DNA of 64,000 nt from Acinetobacter lwoffii (GTDB taxonomy: Bacteria > Pseudomonadota > Gammaproteobacteria > Pseudomonadales > Moraxellaceae), in assembly GCF_015602705.1 (NCBI RefSeq), contig NZ_CP059081.1, positions 1,311,702-1,375,701 on the forward strand, given 5' to 3'. Made by a program: the position numbers and the translations under genes. Shown here one piece after another: positions 35,755 to 48,586 of the stretch; within the stretch, counting starts at the first letter, position 1, and the number at the start of each line of letters is the position of its first letter. The notes beneath the pieces were generated by a model. The model was not told the DNA's origin. It made no database searches and saw only the letters and a program-made list of their open reading frames with translations.

Positions 35755-36867
35755 ATGAAAATGTTGCTTAAAAAATTGGGTCAGCTTTCCAGTGAATATC
35801 TGGATCGTTTCAGCGGAGCAGACGAGCCGACCCTGTATTACAATCCGAATGGTGTATTTTCAGGACTCATTGAACGCTTACCACAGCTGCAACAAAAATA
35901 TCGTCCTACACCTTGGTTAGCCAATGCACACGCACATATTCTGTATTTCGATTTAATTAAAAAACGTACCATTAAGCTGAAATATGATGCGCTTGAACAG
36001 CTTAAAATGTCAGATGGCGGCATTACCGGTATTGCCTGGTATGGACTGGATCTTCCTTCAAATACACCTACCATTGTTTTATTGCATACGATAACCGGTT
36101 CTCCTGAATCGATGCGTGAACTGGTTCGTGATCTGCATAAACATACCGGTTGGCGTGTGGCATTGTGTTTACGCCGTGGTCATGCAGACTTACCCATGCC
36201 TGTGCCTAAAATGAACCTGTTTGGTTCAACTCAGGATTTGCGTGAACAGCTCTTGTATATACAGGACAGATTTCCTCAGTCCGATCTCTATGGAGTCGGC
36301 TCTTCTGCGGGGACAGGATTGTTGGTGCGTTATCTGGGTGAAGAAGGTGAAAAAACCCCACTCAAAGCAGCTTTTGCTTTATGCCCTGGCTATAACACTG
36401 AAACCGGTTTTGCCAATGTGCATCCGTTTTACAGTAAAGTCATGGCCAAAAAACTGATTAAGCGCTTTATTCATCCTTATCAGGAAACCTGGCAGGTCTG
36501 CCCAAGCTGGAAGCAGTTATTAGAAGTTAAAGATCTGTCCGAATTTGAAAAACTCTATTTTGAACTGGCCGGATTTGCGGATTATGCAAGTTATACCCAG
36601 GCAACCAATCCGATTTATGTGTTTGAAAGTGTCAAAATCCCACTGATGATTTTAAATGCGGAGGATGATCCGGTTTGCCACATTCGGAATTTAGAACCCT
36701 ATAAAGAAAAAATTCGGGCGATGTCCAATATTATGGTGATTACCACTAAAAAAGGCAGTCATTGCGGCTTTTATCAGGGCTTGATGCAAACCGAATCTTG
36801 GGCTACCCGACTAATGGCAGACTATTTGATTCACTTATCTCGTGCACCGGCAACAGTATCTGCTTAA
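35755..36867 (+). CDS. YheT-type alpha/beta hydrolase
   Basis: The 370-residue protein follows the YheT/EMB8 family pattern. It has ANAHAHILYFD near residue 59, VLLHTITGSPESMR near 107, the nucleophile GSSAGTG near 181, an Asp in NAEDDPVC and a His in GSHCGF. There is no signal peptide. The family's substrates in bacteria are not settled; esterase or lipase activity is likely. Confidence 0.85.
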   Translation: MKMLLKKLGQLSSEYLDRFSGADEPTLYYNPNGVFSGLIERLPQLQQKYRPTPWLANAHAHILYFDLIKKRTIKLKYDALEQLKMSDGGITGIAWYGLDLPSNTPTIVLLHTITGSPESMRELVRDLHKHTGWRVALCLRRGHADLPMPVPKMNLFGSTQDLREQLLYIQDRFPQSDLYGVGSSAGTGLLVRYLGEEGEKTPLKAAFALCPGYNTETGFANVHPFYSKVMAKKLIKRFIHPYQETWQVCPSWKQLLEVKDLSEFEKLYFELAGFADYASYTQATNPIYVFESVKIPLMILNAEDDPVCHIRNLEPYKEKIRAMSNIMVITTKKGSHCGFYQGLMQTESWATRLMADYLIHLSRAPATVSA

Positions 36868-36880
36868 AAAGTTCCAATAA

Positions 36881-36906
36881 AAAACCCAGCAGATGCTGGG
36901 TTTTTT
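36881..36906. terminator. Bidirectional intrinsic terminator
   Basis: AACCCAGCA-GA-TGCTGGGTT is flanked by an A-run on the left and a T-run on the right, so it can end both the YheT-type gene and the convergent lipoprotein gene. Confidence 0.85.
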
Positions 36907-36923
36907 GATGAATGATCCTGTAA

Positions 36924-37340
36924 TCAGTCAAGTGCTGGCATCGCTGCGGCAATCGCGTCAGCAACCGCATCATCCTCAGACTTGTTTTCTGGGTTTGGAT
37001 TGGTTTTAGGTGTAGTCTCGGCTGGCTTTGAGGCAGGTGCTTCGTTAGTTTCAGGCATTGGTGCCGGCTCAGTGGTTTCTGGCTTTTTGATTTCACGACG
37101 GATTTCAGTCGTGGTATTTTCAGTTTGCTCACGTTGAATTTCAACCGTTGGCGCTACTTCCTCTTCAATTGCCGCTGGCTCTACAGGTTCAAGCGGTTCA
37201 AATTGAGTTGGTTCTGGAGTCGAGATTTCAGATGCTGGAGTAACTTCTACTTGCTCTTCTTCTTGTGGTGCTTCTTTTTTTACACACGCAGTTAATGTCA
37301 GGCCAGTCAGGATTAGGGTGGAGATTAAAAGTTTCTTCAT
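36924..37340 (-). CDS. Pro/Glu-rich lipoprotein
   Basis: MKKLLISTLILTGLTLTAC is a lipoprotein signal with Cys as the anchor, so the start is 37340, or 37343 or 37346 just upstream. The mature part is about 120 residues of Pro, Glu and Thr with little structure, ending in a short hydrophobic helix. This composition fits an extended spacer in the periplasm or cell surface. The function is unknown. Confidence 0.72.
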   Translation of the reverse strand: MKKLLISTLILTGLTLTACVKKEAPQEEEQVEVTPASEISTPEPTQFEPLEPVEPAAIEEEVAPTVEIQREQTENTTTEIRREIKKPETTEPAPMPETNEAPASKPAETTPKTNPNPENKSEDDAVADAIAAAMPALD

Positions 37341-37505
37341 CATCATTGCATCAAACATAAAAGTGTGGAGGGGATACACTATTATAGCAGCAAAATGCAA
37401 GATAGAAATCATATGAACTTACTGTAATTTTTTATAGGAATTGCTGTTAGAATAGTCAATTGTTTATTGTTCTTTGAATTGATGCGGATTGACTTTGCTT
37501 TCTAG

Positions 37506-39212
<1,707 letters not shown>

Positions 39213-39244
39213 TCGGTGTGTAGGACACAACTAGGGAAGTTTAA

Positions 39245-40102
<858 letters not shown>

Positions 40103-40158
40103 GTTTATCACTCTTGCGCTGCCGTATAGGCAGCTCATATTAATCAACTGAGGAATAG

Positions 40159-41451
<1,293 letters not shown>

Positions 41452-41458
41452 GCGACTT

Positions 41459-41851
41459 ATGTCAATGTTAAATGTATTCGACTCGACTGCGAGTAAAGTA
41501 CTGTTGGGCCTTGCGATCATTTTGATCGCAGGGTTTCAATATTTATACTGGTTTGGTGAAGGTGGTTATCATGATCATCAGCAACTGACCCAGAAAATCC
41601 AACAACAAATGGAATTGAATGATGAGCTAAAAGAGCGTAATCGCGTTCTGGCAGCAGAAGTTTATGATTTGAAGAATGGTATTGAAGCCATCGAAGAACA
41701 TGCGCGTTTAGATCTTGGCCTGATTAAGCCACGCGAAACTTTTATTCAAATGAGCACAATCAGTACTCAATATAAACCGATCTATCTTAATCCTAATTCT
41801 AAAGTAGACCTGCGAACCAATGAGTCAGCTGAAGCACCAACCACACCCTAA
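41459..41851 (+). CDS. ftsB: Cell division protein FtsB
   Basis: The 130-residue protein has a membrane segment near 12-32 and a coiled coil near 40-75, followed by EHARLDLGLIKPRETFIQ, the family mark. It joins FtsL and FtsQ in the divisome. It starts 7 bp after eno, as in many gammaproteobacteria, and its end overlaps ispD by 32 bp. Confidence 0.92.
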   Translation: MSMLNVFDSTASKVLLGLAIILIAGFQYLYWFGEGGYHDHQQLTQKIQQQMELNDELKERNRVLAAEVYDLKNGIEAIEEHARLDLGLIKPRETFIQMSTISTQYKPIYLNPNSKVDLRTNESAEAPTTP

Positions 41852-42533
41852 ACTTTGGGTCATTCTTCCAGCTGCAGGTTCCGGTAGCCGTTTCTCCAAA
41901 ACAGAACTGAAACAATATCAGATGATTCAAGAGCAAACTGTTCTTGAACATACGGTGGCTCGTCTCAATCAACTGCCGTTGGCGGGTTATGTCTTGGCGA
42001 TTGGTGAACAGGACAATGTCGCAAAAACGCTTCCATTTTCCAGCCTGGAGAAAGCCCATTTTTGTCAGGGTGGTGCCGAGCGGGTGAATTCCGTGTTAAA
42101 TGCACTGAACTATTTATCTCAAATCGCTTCTGAAGATGACTGGGTTCTGGTGCATGATGCGGCACGTCCCTGTGTCAGTCAGGATTGTCTGCAACAGTTG
42201 GTCAATACGGCAATTACCAAGGATAGGGCTGCGATTCTGGCGATTCCGGTGCGAGATACCTTGAAACGGGTCATGCCTGATTCCGATATTCAGGAAACAG
42301 TAGATCGCTCAATGCTCTGGCAGGCACAAACCCCACAAATGGCCAAGCTAGGTGTATTAAAACGGGCGATTGGGCAGGCTTTGCAAGATGGTGCTACGAT
42401 TACTGATGAAGCCAGTGCGCTGGAACATATCGGCGAACAGGTGAGTGTAGTACAAGGGCGTTCCGATAATATTAAAATTACCTATCCGGACGATCTGGAA
42501 CTGGCCAAGCTGATTTTACAGGCTCAGGCTTAA
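41820..42533 (+). CDS. ispD: IspD, MEP cytidylyltransferase
   Basis: The 237-residue enzyme has the nucleotide-binding start WVILPAAGSGSRF and the motif VLVHDAARPCVS, then DTLKRV and a C-terminal GRSDNIKITYPDDLELA stretch. It activates MEP with CTP in isoprenoid synthesis. The CTP source, pyrG, lies upstream in the same run. Confidence 0.94.
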   Translation: MSQLKHQPHPKLWVILPAAGSGSRFSKTELKQYQMIQEQTVLEHTVARLNQLPLAGYVLAIGEQDNVAKTLPFSSLEKAHFCQGGAERVNSVLNALNYLSQIASEDDWVLVHDAARPCVSQDCLQQLVNTAITKDRAAILAIPVRDTLKRVMPDSDIQETVDRSMLWQAQTPQMAKLGVLKRAIGQALQDGATITDEASALEHIGEQVSVVQGRSDNIKITYPDDLELAKLILQAQA

Positions 42534-42555
42534 AAATATATTCAAATAATATTTA

Positions 42556-43413
42556 GGGTCTGTTGACATTTACTGTTCATAATTAACCCTATAAAGGTAG
42601 CCATAAAAATATACAGGCTAAAGCAACAGAACTTTGATAATTTCTTTTGAGCTTGTCATATCGAGTAGCTATTCCTCTAAACTGCTTTAATCTACAAAAC
42701 ATATTCTCAACTAAATGCCTGATTTTATATAAATACCAGTCCATATGATCATTGTTCGATTGGCTATTTGTTTTCTTTGGTATATTCGCTTTAGTCCCTG
42801 TTTTCCTGATCTGTTCACGCAGTGGTTCTGAATCATAGCCTTTATCTGCACATACCACTTTTGTCTCTTTTAAATCTAATGTTGATATTAAATCAGGTGC
42901 AACTTTAACATCATGTGTGGTTCCATCGGTAATCATGAAATCAATAGGATTGCCATGTGCATCAACAATCAAATGTATTTTTGAGGAGTTTCCCCCTACA
43001 CTTTTAGAAATAGATTGATTCGCTATGCCGGCAGAATGTTGATGAGCACGTACATGAGAGCCATCAATAAAAATCCACTCCATATCGGGACATGAGGCTA
43101 GTAATTTGAATAATCTAAGTAACTTACCGCTGCTTGACCAACGATTAAAACGTTTGAAAATAGAGTTGGAATGACCAAAACAACAAGGAATATCTCGCCA
43201 CGGACAGCCTGTTCTAATTCTATAGAGAATAGCTTCAATAAAATTGCGTAAATTTGAGTTGTGGTGAATGGATAAATTACGCAGAATAACTTTCAACTTT
43301 TGCCAGTGTTGATCTGTCAGCATGGTACGAGGCATAGCGAATAGTAAAATTGGGTTTGGCGATTTGATTTTACTACTTCGCTATTTTTTTAAGCTAAAAG
43401 TGTCAACACACCC
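42556..43413. mobile_element. IS5-like insertion sequence, complete
   Basis: GGGTCTGTTGACA (42556-42568) and, on the other strand, GGGTGTGTTGACA (43413-43401) are terminal inverted repeats with one mismatch in 13. TA flanks both ends (42554-42555 and 43414-43415), consistent with a short target duplication. The element is 858 bp with one transposase gene. IS427-type members of IS5 have such ends. It sits between ispD and rodA. Confidence 0.88.
42589..43335 (-). CDS. IS5-family DDE transposase
   Basis: The 248-residue enzyme has DDE residues in FIDGSHVRAHQ, VVCADKGYDSE and RHLVENMFCRLKQFRG, with the usual Y..R...E......K spacing near the last Glu. MLTDQHWQKL near the start is a usual IS5 beginning. 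The ORF is intact, so the element may be active. Confidence 0.92.
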   Translation of the reverse strand: MPRTMLTDQHWQKLKVILRNLSIHHNSNLRNFIEAILYRIRTGCPWRDIPCCFGHSNSIFKRFNRWSSSGKLLRLFKLLASCPDMEWIFIDGSHVRAHQHSAGIANQSISKSVGGNSSKIHLIVDAHGNPIDFMITDGTTHDVKVAPDLISTLDLKETKVVCADKGYDSEPLREQIRKTGTKANIPKKTNSQSNNDHMDWYLYKIRHLVENMFCRLKQFRGIATRYDKLKRNYQSSVALACIFLWLPL

Positions 43414-43436
43414 TAAATAAAATCAGAATAAATCTG

Positions 43437-43461
43437 GCTATAGCGATCTATTCGCTATAGC
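43437..43461 (+). repeat. Inverted repeat, probable displaced ispD-end hairpin
   Basis: GCTATAGCGA and TCGCTATAGC form a perfect 10-bp stem with a 5-base loop. It lies 24 bp beyond the IS and 45 bp before rodA. A TATAAT-like sequence (43469-43474) lies just after it and may serve rodA. Before insertion, this stem would have been about 45 bp after ispD. Confidence 0.6.
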
Positions 43462-43505
43462 TTTCACTTATAATTTTGCCATCATTCTTTTTCACCTTTT
43501 GGCCA

Positions 43506-44645
43506 ATGATACCTTCACAGCAGTATCGGTTTTTACGTCACTCTTTGCGTGATGGACGTAGTATTAACCCGCAAGATTCATCTCGATGGACCAAGTTGCA
43601 CCTTGATCCCTGGTTATTGTGCTTTCTAGTTCTCAATGCAATCCTGGGTTTAATGGTGGTGTATAGCGCGACATCCGAAGACTCTGGCATGGTGGTGCGT
43701 CAGGCGATCAGTTTTGGAATTGGTTTTGTGCTGCTGTTTATCTGTGCGCAGATTCCACCGAAAGTCTATCAGGCGATTAGTCCATACCTGTATGCCTTCG
43801 GGATCTTCATGCTGCTTCTGGTCTTTGTGATTGGTGAAAAACGCTTGGGTGCAACCCGCTGGATTACCTTGCCGGGGGTAGGAAGCATGCAACCGAGTGA
43901 GGTGATGAAATTTGCGATGCCTTTGATGATGGCATGGTATTTTGCACGTAAGCCGTTTCCTCCCAAATTTTTGCATATTGTGGGGGCTCTGATTTTATTG
44001 GGCGTACCATTTGTTTTGGTGGCGCTTCAGCCTGACTTGAACATTGGCTTGGTGATTCCCGGTATTTTTGTTCTATTTTTAAGTGGGATGTCGTGGCGTC
44101 TGATTGGTGGTGCAGCCGCTGCAGTAGCCGTGGCAGCTCCGGCTGCATGGATGTTTGTATTACAAGAGTATCAAAAAAAGCGTATTACTACGCTATTTGA
44201 TCCGGAGTCGGATGCCTTGGGTGCAGGCTGGAATATTATCCAGTCCAAAATTGCGATTGGTTCAGGTGGTTCCACGGGTAAAGGCTATACTGAAGGTACG
44301 CAATCACATTTAGGTTATCTTCCTGAACATCATACTGACTTTATTATGTCGACTTATGCCGAAGAATTCGGTTTTATCGGTGTTTTCCTACTGTTTAGTT
44401 TATTCACTGCCATTATTATTCGCTGTTTGATGATTGGTTTAAACAGCTTTCATAACTTTGGCCGTTTATATGCTGGAGCCATGGGACTGACTTTCTTCTT
44501 CTTTGTATTTTTAAACTCAGGCATGGTGAGCGGGATTTTACCTGTAACTGGAGATCCATTACCGCTCATGAGTTATGGTGGAACGGCAGTGATTTCCATG
44601 CTGGCCGGGATGGGCATTGTGATGTCGATTCATACTCATCGATAA
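43506..44645 (+). CDS. rodA: Peptidoglycan polymerase RodA (SEDS)
   Basis: ATG 43506 (MIPSQQYRFLRHS) gives 379 residues; an upstream start at 43476 is possible. About ten membrane segments and the motifs LGATRWI, QPSEVMKF, LQPDLNIGL and GYTEGTQSHLGYLPEHHTD identify RodA rather than FtsW. It polymerises glycan strands for cell elongation with PBP2. It stands without its usual pbpA (mrdA) partner in this window. Confidence 0.93.
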   Translation: MIPSQQYRFLRHSLRDGRSINPQDSSRWTKLHLDPWLLCFLVLNAILGLMVVYSATSEDSGMVVRQAISFGIGFVLLFICAQIPPKVYQAISPYLYAFGIFMLLLVFVIGEKRLGATRWITLPGVGSMQPSEVMKFAMPLMMAWYFARKPFPPKFLHIVGALILLGVPFVLVALQPDLNIGLVIPGIFVLFLSGMSWRLIGGAAAAVAVAAPAAWMFVLQEYQKKRITTLFDPESDALGAGWNIIQSKIAIGSGGSTGKGYTEGTQSHLGYLPEHHTDFIMSTYAEEFGFIGVFLLFSLFTAIIIRCLMIGLNSFHNFGRLYAGAMGLTFFFFVFLNSGMVSGILPVTGDPLPLMSYGGTAVISMLAGMGIVMSIHTHR

Positions 44646-44656
44646 GTCATTCTAAA

Positions 44657-44680
44657 AGTCGGACTGGTTCCGGCTTTTTA
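44657..44680 (+). terminator. Intrinsic terminator after rodA
   Basis: AGTCGGA and TCCGGCT form a 7-bp stem with a GU pair, followed by T residues. Confidence 0.7.
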
Positions 44681-44750
44681 TATACTTAAAATAAGTTGTT
44701 TTAAAAATCCTGTTTTGGCCAGAAGAAAAAAGAAGAATATTTTAGAATTC

Positions 44751-44796
44751 GTATGAAATTAAAAAGCCCTCAAATGAGGGCTTTTTAATTTCATAC
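44751..44796. terminator. Long bidirectional terminator palindrome
   Basis: A perfect 21-bp stem with an AAAT loop has GCCCTC/GAGGGC at its tip and AAAAA/TTTTT below, so it works as a terminator on both strands. It ends the cyd operon on the minus strand. Confidence 0.88.
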
Positions 44797-44797
44797 T

Positions 44798-45100
44798 TTA
44801 ACTGAGAAACCAGGTGTAATAACCCCAGATCATTAAAGGCCATGCTAGGAAAGGGCTAAACAACCATTTCCAGAACCAGTGGCGCGGCATAAAGCCAACA
44901 CCATGGACAAAGCCTCCAGAAATACCAATCATGATATACATCATGGCACTATGGCTATATTCACCGTTGGCATCCAGCATTGCAGAAGGATGAACCAATA
45001 ACACTGCCGCGAGAGGAAAAGCCAGGAGGCAGGAAATCATCATCGCAAATTTGTTTGGTTTCTTGTCTACAACGGTTTTCTCAAGCGCAGCTTCGGTCAT
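44798..45100 (-). CDS. ybgE: Cyd operon protein YbgE
   Basis: The 100-residue protein has three hydrophobic segments (about 17-36, 50-68 and 78-97). It has the HGVGFMPRHWFWKWLFSP stretch common in YbgE proteins. It is the last gene of the cyd operon and starts three bases after the cydX stop. Its role in cytochrome bd assembly is not settled. Confidence 0.82.
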   Translation of the reverse strand: MTEAALEKTVVDKKPNKFAMMISCLLAFPLAAVLLVHPSAMLDANGEYSHSAMMYIMIGISGGFVHGVGFMPRHWFWKWLFSPFLAWPLMIWGYYTWFLS

Positions 45101-45103
45101 GTT

Positions 45104-45205
45104 TTATTCCTCATCCAGATCTTGGTGTTGTTCCATATAAATGGCAGCAATCACACTGGCAAAACACGCCATCAGTACACCCAGAATCCAAGCAAAATAC
45201 CACAT
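45104..45205 (-). CDS. cydX: Cytochrome bd small subunit CydX
   Basis: This 33-residue ORF begins MWYFAWILGVLMACF, nearly the same as E. coli CydX (MWYFAWILG), and ends in a charged tail. One membrane helix is clear. CydX stabilises the haem sites of the CydAB oxidase. AGGAGAG lies upstream of the ATG, and cydB ends 25 bp before it. It is below usual gene-caller length cut-offs. Confidence 0.93.
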   Translation of the reverse strand: MWYFAWILGVLMACFASVIAAIYMEQHQDLDEE

Positions 45206-45230
45206 AGTTGTCTCTCCTTAAGACATAGCC

Positions 45231-46376
45231 TTAGTACAGGCTATGTGAATTATCTTCAATGTGTTTGTTGGTAATCACGCCCCACATCTTGTAATAACAC
45301 CAAGTGGTATAGGTCAGGATCAGTGGTACAAAGATACAGGCAGCAACGGTCATAACGGTTAAGGTATTTTTACTAGATACCGCATCCCACATAGTCAGAC
45401 TTGCAACCGGGTTAATGCTTGAAGGCATCAGGAAAGGGAATAGGGCGAAACCAGCAGTCAGAATTGCACCGATAACTGCCAGAGATGAACCCAGGAAGCT
45501 CAAGCCTGCTTTATTTTTACCTGCTGCCAGTACAATGATCAAACCGCCCAAAATGCCGGCAATAGGCGCTGCCATCGTGATTGGATAAGTCGAGTAGTTA
45601 TTCATCCAGCCTGGATTGGCATTGGTCAGCACTTCTTTGGCGAGCGGGTTGGCAACACCATTGGTATCAAAAGGTGTAACCAGTGTATAACCTTGAATAC
45701 CACCAAAATACAACCATGCACCGGCTGCCAGGAAAGTTGCTAAATACACTAGTCCCATGATTTGTGTTGCTTTGGCAGAACGTTGGCGTAGGTCACCATC
45801 AGTACGCAGCATTAACCATGCACCACCATGTGCACACAGCATCGATAAACTGACCAGACCACAGACAATTGCAAACGGATTCAGGAGGGCAAAGAAGCTG
45901 CCAGTATAAGTAGAACGTACAGTTTCATCTAGAGTAAATGGCACACCCAGGAACATGTTACCGAATGCCACACCAAAGACCAATGCAGGAACTGCACCAC
46001 CAATCGCTAGACCCCAATCCCATGAATTGCGCCATTTGGTATTTTCCAGTTTTGAGCGATAGTCAAAACCGACCGGACGCAGGAATAGGGCAAACAGTAC
46101 CAGCAACAGTGCCCAGTACATGCCAGAGAAGGCGGTTGCATAGACCATTGGCCAGGCAGCGAACAAAGCACCGCCGGCAGTAATAAACCAGACTTGGTTA
46201 CCGTCCCAATGCGGGGCAATGGTATTGATCGCTGCACGGCGCTCGCTATCATTTTTGCCCACAAATGGCATGATCGCCATGGAGCCCATATCGAAGCCAT
46301 CGGTGAGGGCAAAGCCAATCAGCAATACGCCGACCAGCACCCACCAAATGATTTTTAATAATTCATATTCGATCAT
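45231..46376 (-). CDS. cydB: Cytochrome bd ubiquinol oxidase subunit II
   Basis: The 381-residue protein has about eight or nine membrane segments and the CydB start [20 protein letters not shown]. It holds the structural partner of CydA and no haem ligands of its own. It overlaps cydA by 4 bp. Confidence 0.94.
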   Translation of the reverse strand: MIEYELLKIIWWVLVGVLLIGFALTDGFDMGSMAIMPFVGKNDSERRAAINTIAPHWDGNQVWFITAGGALFAAWPMVYATAFSGMYWALLLVLFALFLRPVGFDYRSKLENTKWRNSWDWGLAIGGAVPALVFGVAFGNMFLGVPFTLDETVRSTYTGSFFALLNPFAIVCGLVSLSMLCAHGGAWLMLRTDGDLRQRSAKATQIMGLVYLATFLAAGAWLYFGGIQGYTLVTPFDTNGVANPLAKEVLTNANPGWMNNYSTYPITMAAPIAGILGGLIIVLAAGKNKAGLSFLGSSLAVIGAILTAGFALFPFLMPSSINPVASLTMWDAVSSKNTLTVMTVAACIFVPLILTYTTWCYYKMWGVITNKHIEDNSHSLY

Positions 46377-47959
46377 GCGTGAGTCTCCTCATTTGCCTTC
46401 TCTGCAGCTGCAAGCTTTTCAAAATGGTATTTACCGGTATGCAGTGAGCTTGGGCCAAGACGTGAGAACTTGATCATCAGATACATCTCGATAATCAGTA
46501 ACACGGTATAGAATGCTGCCAATGCAAGGATTGAACCCCAGACATCACCTGTACTTAAGCTTGATGCTGAAAGATGCGTCGGTAATACCTCACCAATGGT
46601 CCAAGGTTGACGACCTACTTCTGCCACATACCAGCCAGTTTGCGCAGCAACCCAAGGCAGAGGAAGTGCAAATAATGCAAATTTCAATAACCATGGTTTG
46701 TTTTCAGCATTACGTTTTGCTACCGCAAAAGTTGCCAGTGCAAATAGAAGTAGCATCAAGAAGCCAGAAGCCACCATGGCACGGAAAGCCCAGAACAGAC
46801 TTGGTACGTGTGGAATAGTGTCTTTAGCAGCTGCTTTGATTTGCTCTTCAGAGGCATCAACGACATTTAGCGTGTATTTCTTCAGCAGCAGACCGTAACC
46901 GAGGTCTTTTTGGCTTTCTTCAAAAGCGGTTTTCAGTTCTGGAGACTGATCACCAGCACGTAATTTTTCCAGTTGCGAATAGGCCACCATACCATTACGG
47001 ATACGCGCTTCATGCTGAACCAGCAGGTCCTTAATACCTGTAACTTGTTCAGTCGTAGAACGTGTAGCAATCAGACCCATTACATAAGGAATTTTCACTG
47101 CATAATCTGTAGTCATGGTTTCCTTATTCGGAATGCCGAACAAAGTAAATGGTGCAGGTGCAGGGTGAGTATCCCATTCTGCTTCAATCGCTGCCAGTTT
47201 GGTTTTTTGTACATCACCTAGCTCATAACCTGATTCATCACCCAGTAAAATCACTGAAAGTGTAGAAGCAAGCCCGAAGATGGCTGCAATGGCAAAAGAA
47301 CGGCGTGCAAAAGGCAAGTCACGTTTTTTCAGCATGTAGTAACTTGAAATAGCCAGTACGAAGATGGCACCTGTGACATAACCGGCAGATACTGTATGCA
47401 CAAATTTAACCTGAGCGACCGGGTTAAAGATCAGTGCAGCAAAGTCCACCATTTCCATACGCATGGTTTCATAGTTAAATGCCGAACCGACCGGGTTTTG
47501 CATCCAGCCATTGGCGACCAGAATCCAGAGTGCGGACATGTTCGAGCCTAAAGCTACCAGCCAGGTTACGGCCAGATGTTGCACTTTGGAAAGACGATCC
47601 CAACCAAAGAAGAACAAGCCAATAAACGTCGATTCAAGGAAGAAGGCCATCAAACCTTCAATCGCCAGTGGTGCACCGAAAATATCACCGACATAATGCG
47701 AGTAATAAGCCCAGTTGGTTCCGAACTGGAACTCCATGGTCAGGCCCGTGGTTACCCCTAAGGCAAAGTTAATACCAAACAGCTTTCCCCAGAACTTGGT
47801 CATGTCTTTGTAGATTTCTTTGCCGGAAATCACATAGGTGGTTTCCATAATGGCAAGCAGAAATGCCAGACCTAGCGTCAGTGGAACAAAAATAAAGTGA
47901 TACATCGCGGTCATGGCGAACTGGAACCGCGAGAGATCGACCACGCTTTCAGAAATCAT
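46373..47959 (-). CDS. cydA: Cytochrome bd ubiquinol oxidase subunit I
   Basis: The start at ATG 47959 ([20 protein letters not shown]) gives 528 residues; a TTG two codons-worth upstream at 47962 is unlikely. The GRQPWT motif near residue 445 and the conserved His in [12 protein letters not shown] near 21 mark haem binding. The length fits the long Q-loop (E. coli-like) type. It oxidises quinol and reduces oxygen to water under low oxygen. CydP stop and cydA start overlap as TGATG. Confidence 0.95.
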   Translation of the reverse strand: MISESVVDLSRFQFAMTAMYHFIFVPLTLGLAFLLAIMETTYVISGKEIYKDMTKFWGKLFGINFALGVTTGLTMEFQFGTNWAYYSHYVGDIFGAPLAIEGLMAFFLESTFIGLFFFGWDRLSKVQHLAVTWLVALGSNMSALWILVANGWMQNPVGSAFNYETMRMEMVDFAALIFNPVAQVKFVHTVSAGYVTGAIFVLAISSYYMLKKRDLPFARRSFAIAAIFGLASTLSVILLGDESGYELGDVQKTKLAAIEAEWDTHPAPAPFTLFGIPNKETMTTDYAVKIPYVMGLIATRSTTEQVTGIKDLLVQHEARIRNGMVAYSQLEKLRAGDQSPELKTAFEESQKDLGYGLLLKKYTLNVVDASEEQIKAAAKDTIPHVPSLFWAFRAMVASGFLMLLLFALATFAVAKRNAENKPWLLKFALFALPLPWVAAQTGWYVAEVGRQPWTIGEVLPTHLSASSLSTGDVWGSILALAAFYTVLLIIEMYLMIKFSRLGPSSLHTGKYHFEKLAAAEKANEETHA

Positions 47960-48150
47960 CAACGTGTCTCCTGGATTTGGGAAGGATTGCCGGCGATACG
48001 CTCGGCGACTTGGTTATCAAAATTTTTAGGAATCGTAGGCGCATCAAACCAGATGTTTTTAATTATCATTAGTAAAATAACCTTGATAATTAAAATAGCG
48101 GTTATTTCTCTAACCACTCTCTGGTTTAGATTTTTGGGAACTAAGCTCAT
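47959..48150 (-). CDS. cydP: Cytochrome bd small subunit CydP-like
   Basis: The 63-residue product has [20 protein letters not shown] as a membrane helix near residues 12-31 and a C-terminal [10 protein letters not shown]. This is the pattern of the small CydP proteins found upstream of cydA in beta- and gammaproteobacteria. It shares one base with the cydA start, so translation is coupled. The start codon is ATG 48150 with a weak Shine-Dalgarno. Confidence 0.82.
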   Translation of the reverse strand: MSLVPKNLNQRVVREITAILIIKVILLMIIKNIWFDAPTIPKNFDNQVAERIAGNPSQIQETR

Positions 48151-48530
48151 TCGACTAAGCCTGTTATATGACTTGTTGTATATTATTAATCTATTGTAAC
48201 TAAAAAATAAATAGACGATACAGTTTAAATAAATATATATTTATAAATGTTTGAAAATATTAAATATATATTTATATGAGTTAAAATTTATTCTAAATAT
48301 TTTTTATTATTTTATGTAATTCTATCGGTTTTTAAATCCGACTAAAATGCTTATATTTATATATTTTAATGTAGATCATTTTAATTGGATTAATATTTTT
48401 TAATCTGATTAAAATGCTTGGTTTTAAAATAAAGAATAAAATTAATCAAACTAAACTGGTTGGTTTTATGAGGGTTGAATATCAGTGTCACAATCTTTCT
48501 CACTATATTTATATTGATAAAAAACACACC
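48151..48530 (-). promoter_or_regulatory. AT-rich upstream region of the cyd operon
   Basis: This 380-bp region has no gene and is extremely AT-rich. It holds a direct repeat, AATCCGACTAAAATGCTT (48335-48352) and AATCTGATTAAAATGCTT (48402-48419), 67 bp apart and alike at 16 of 18 bases. The second copy lies in a palindrome, TTTTAATC-T-GATTAAAA (48398-48414). Oxygen control of cyd genes by ArcA or FNR-like proteins is usual, but no strict consensus was seen. Confidence 0.45.
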
Positions 48531-48559
48531 AAAAAAAGAACATGCTGGAGGCATGTTCT
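48531..48559 (-). terminator. Intrinsic terminator of the porin gene
   Basis: On the minus strand AGAACATGC and GCATGTTCT form a 9-bp stem with loop CTCCA, followed by seven T. Confidence 0.85.
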
Positions 48560-48586
48560 TTTTAAGCTTTGTGAGGGAGACTGGAC

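Noticed and set aside
47959..47962. TTG at 47962 as the cydA start
   Set aside because: ATG 47959 directly follows, overlaps the cydP stop and fits the usual CydA N-terminus.
47897..48199. Plus-strand 100-codon ORF over cydP
   Set aside because: It lies antisense to the well-supported cydP and the start of cydA, and its product has no recognisable pattern.
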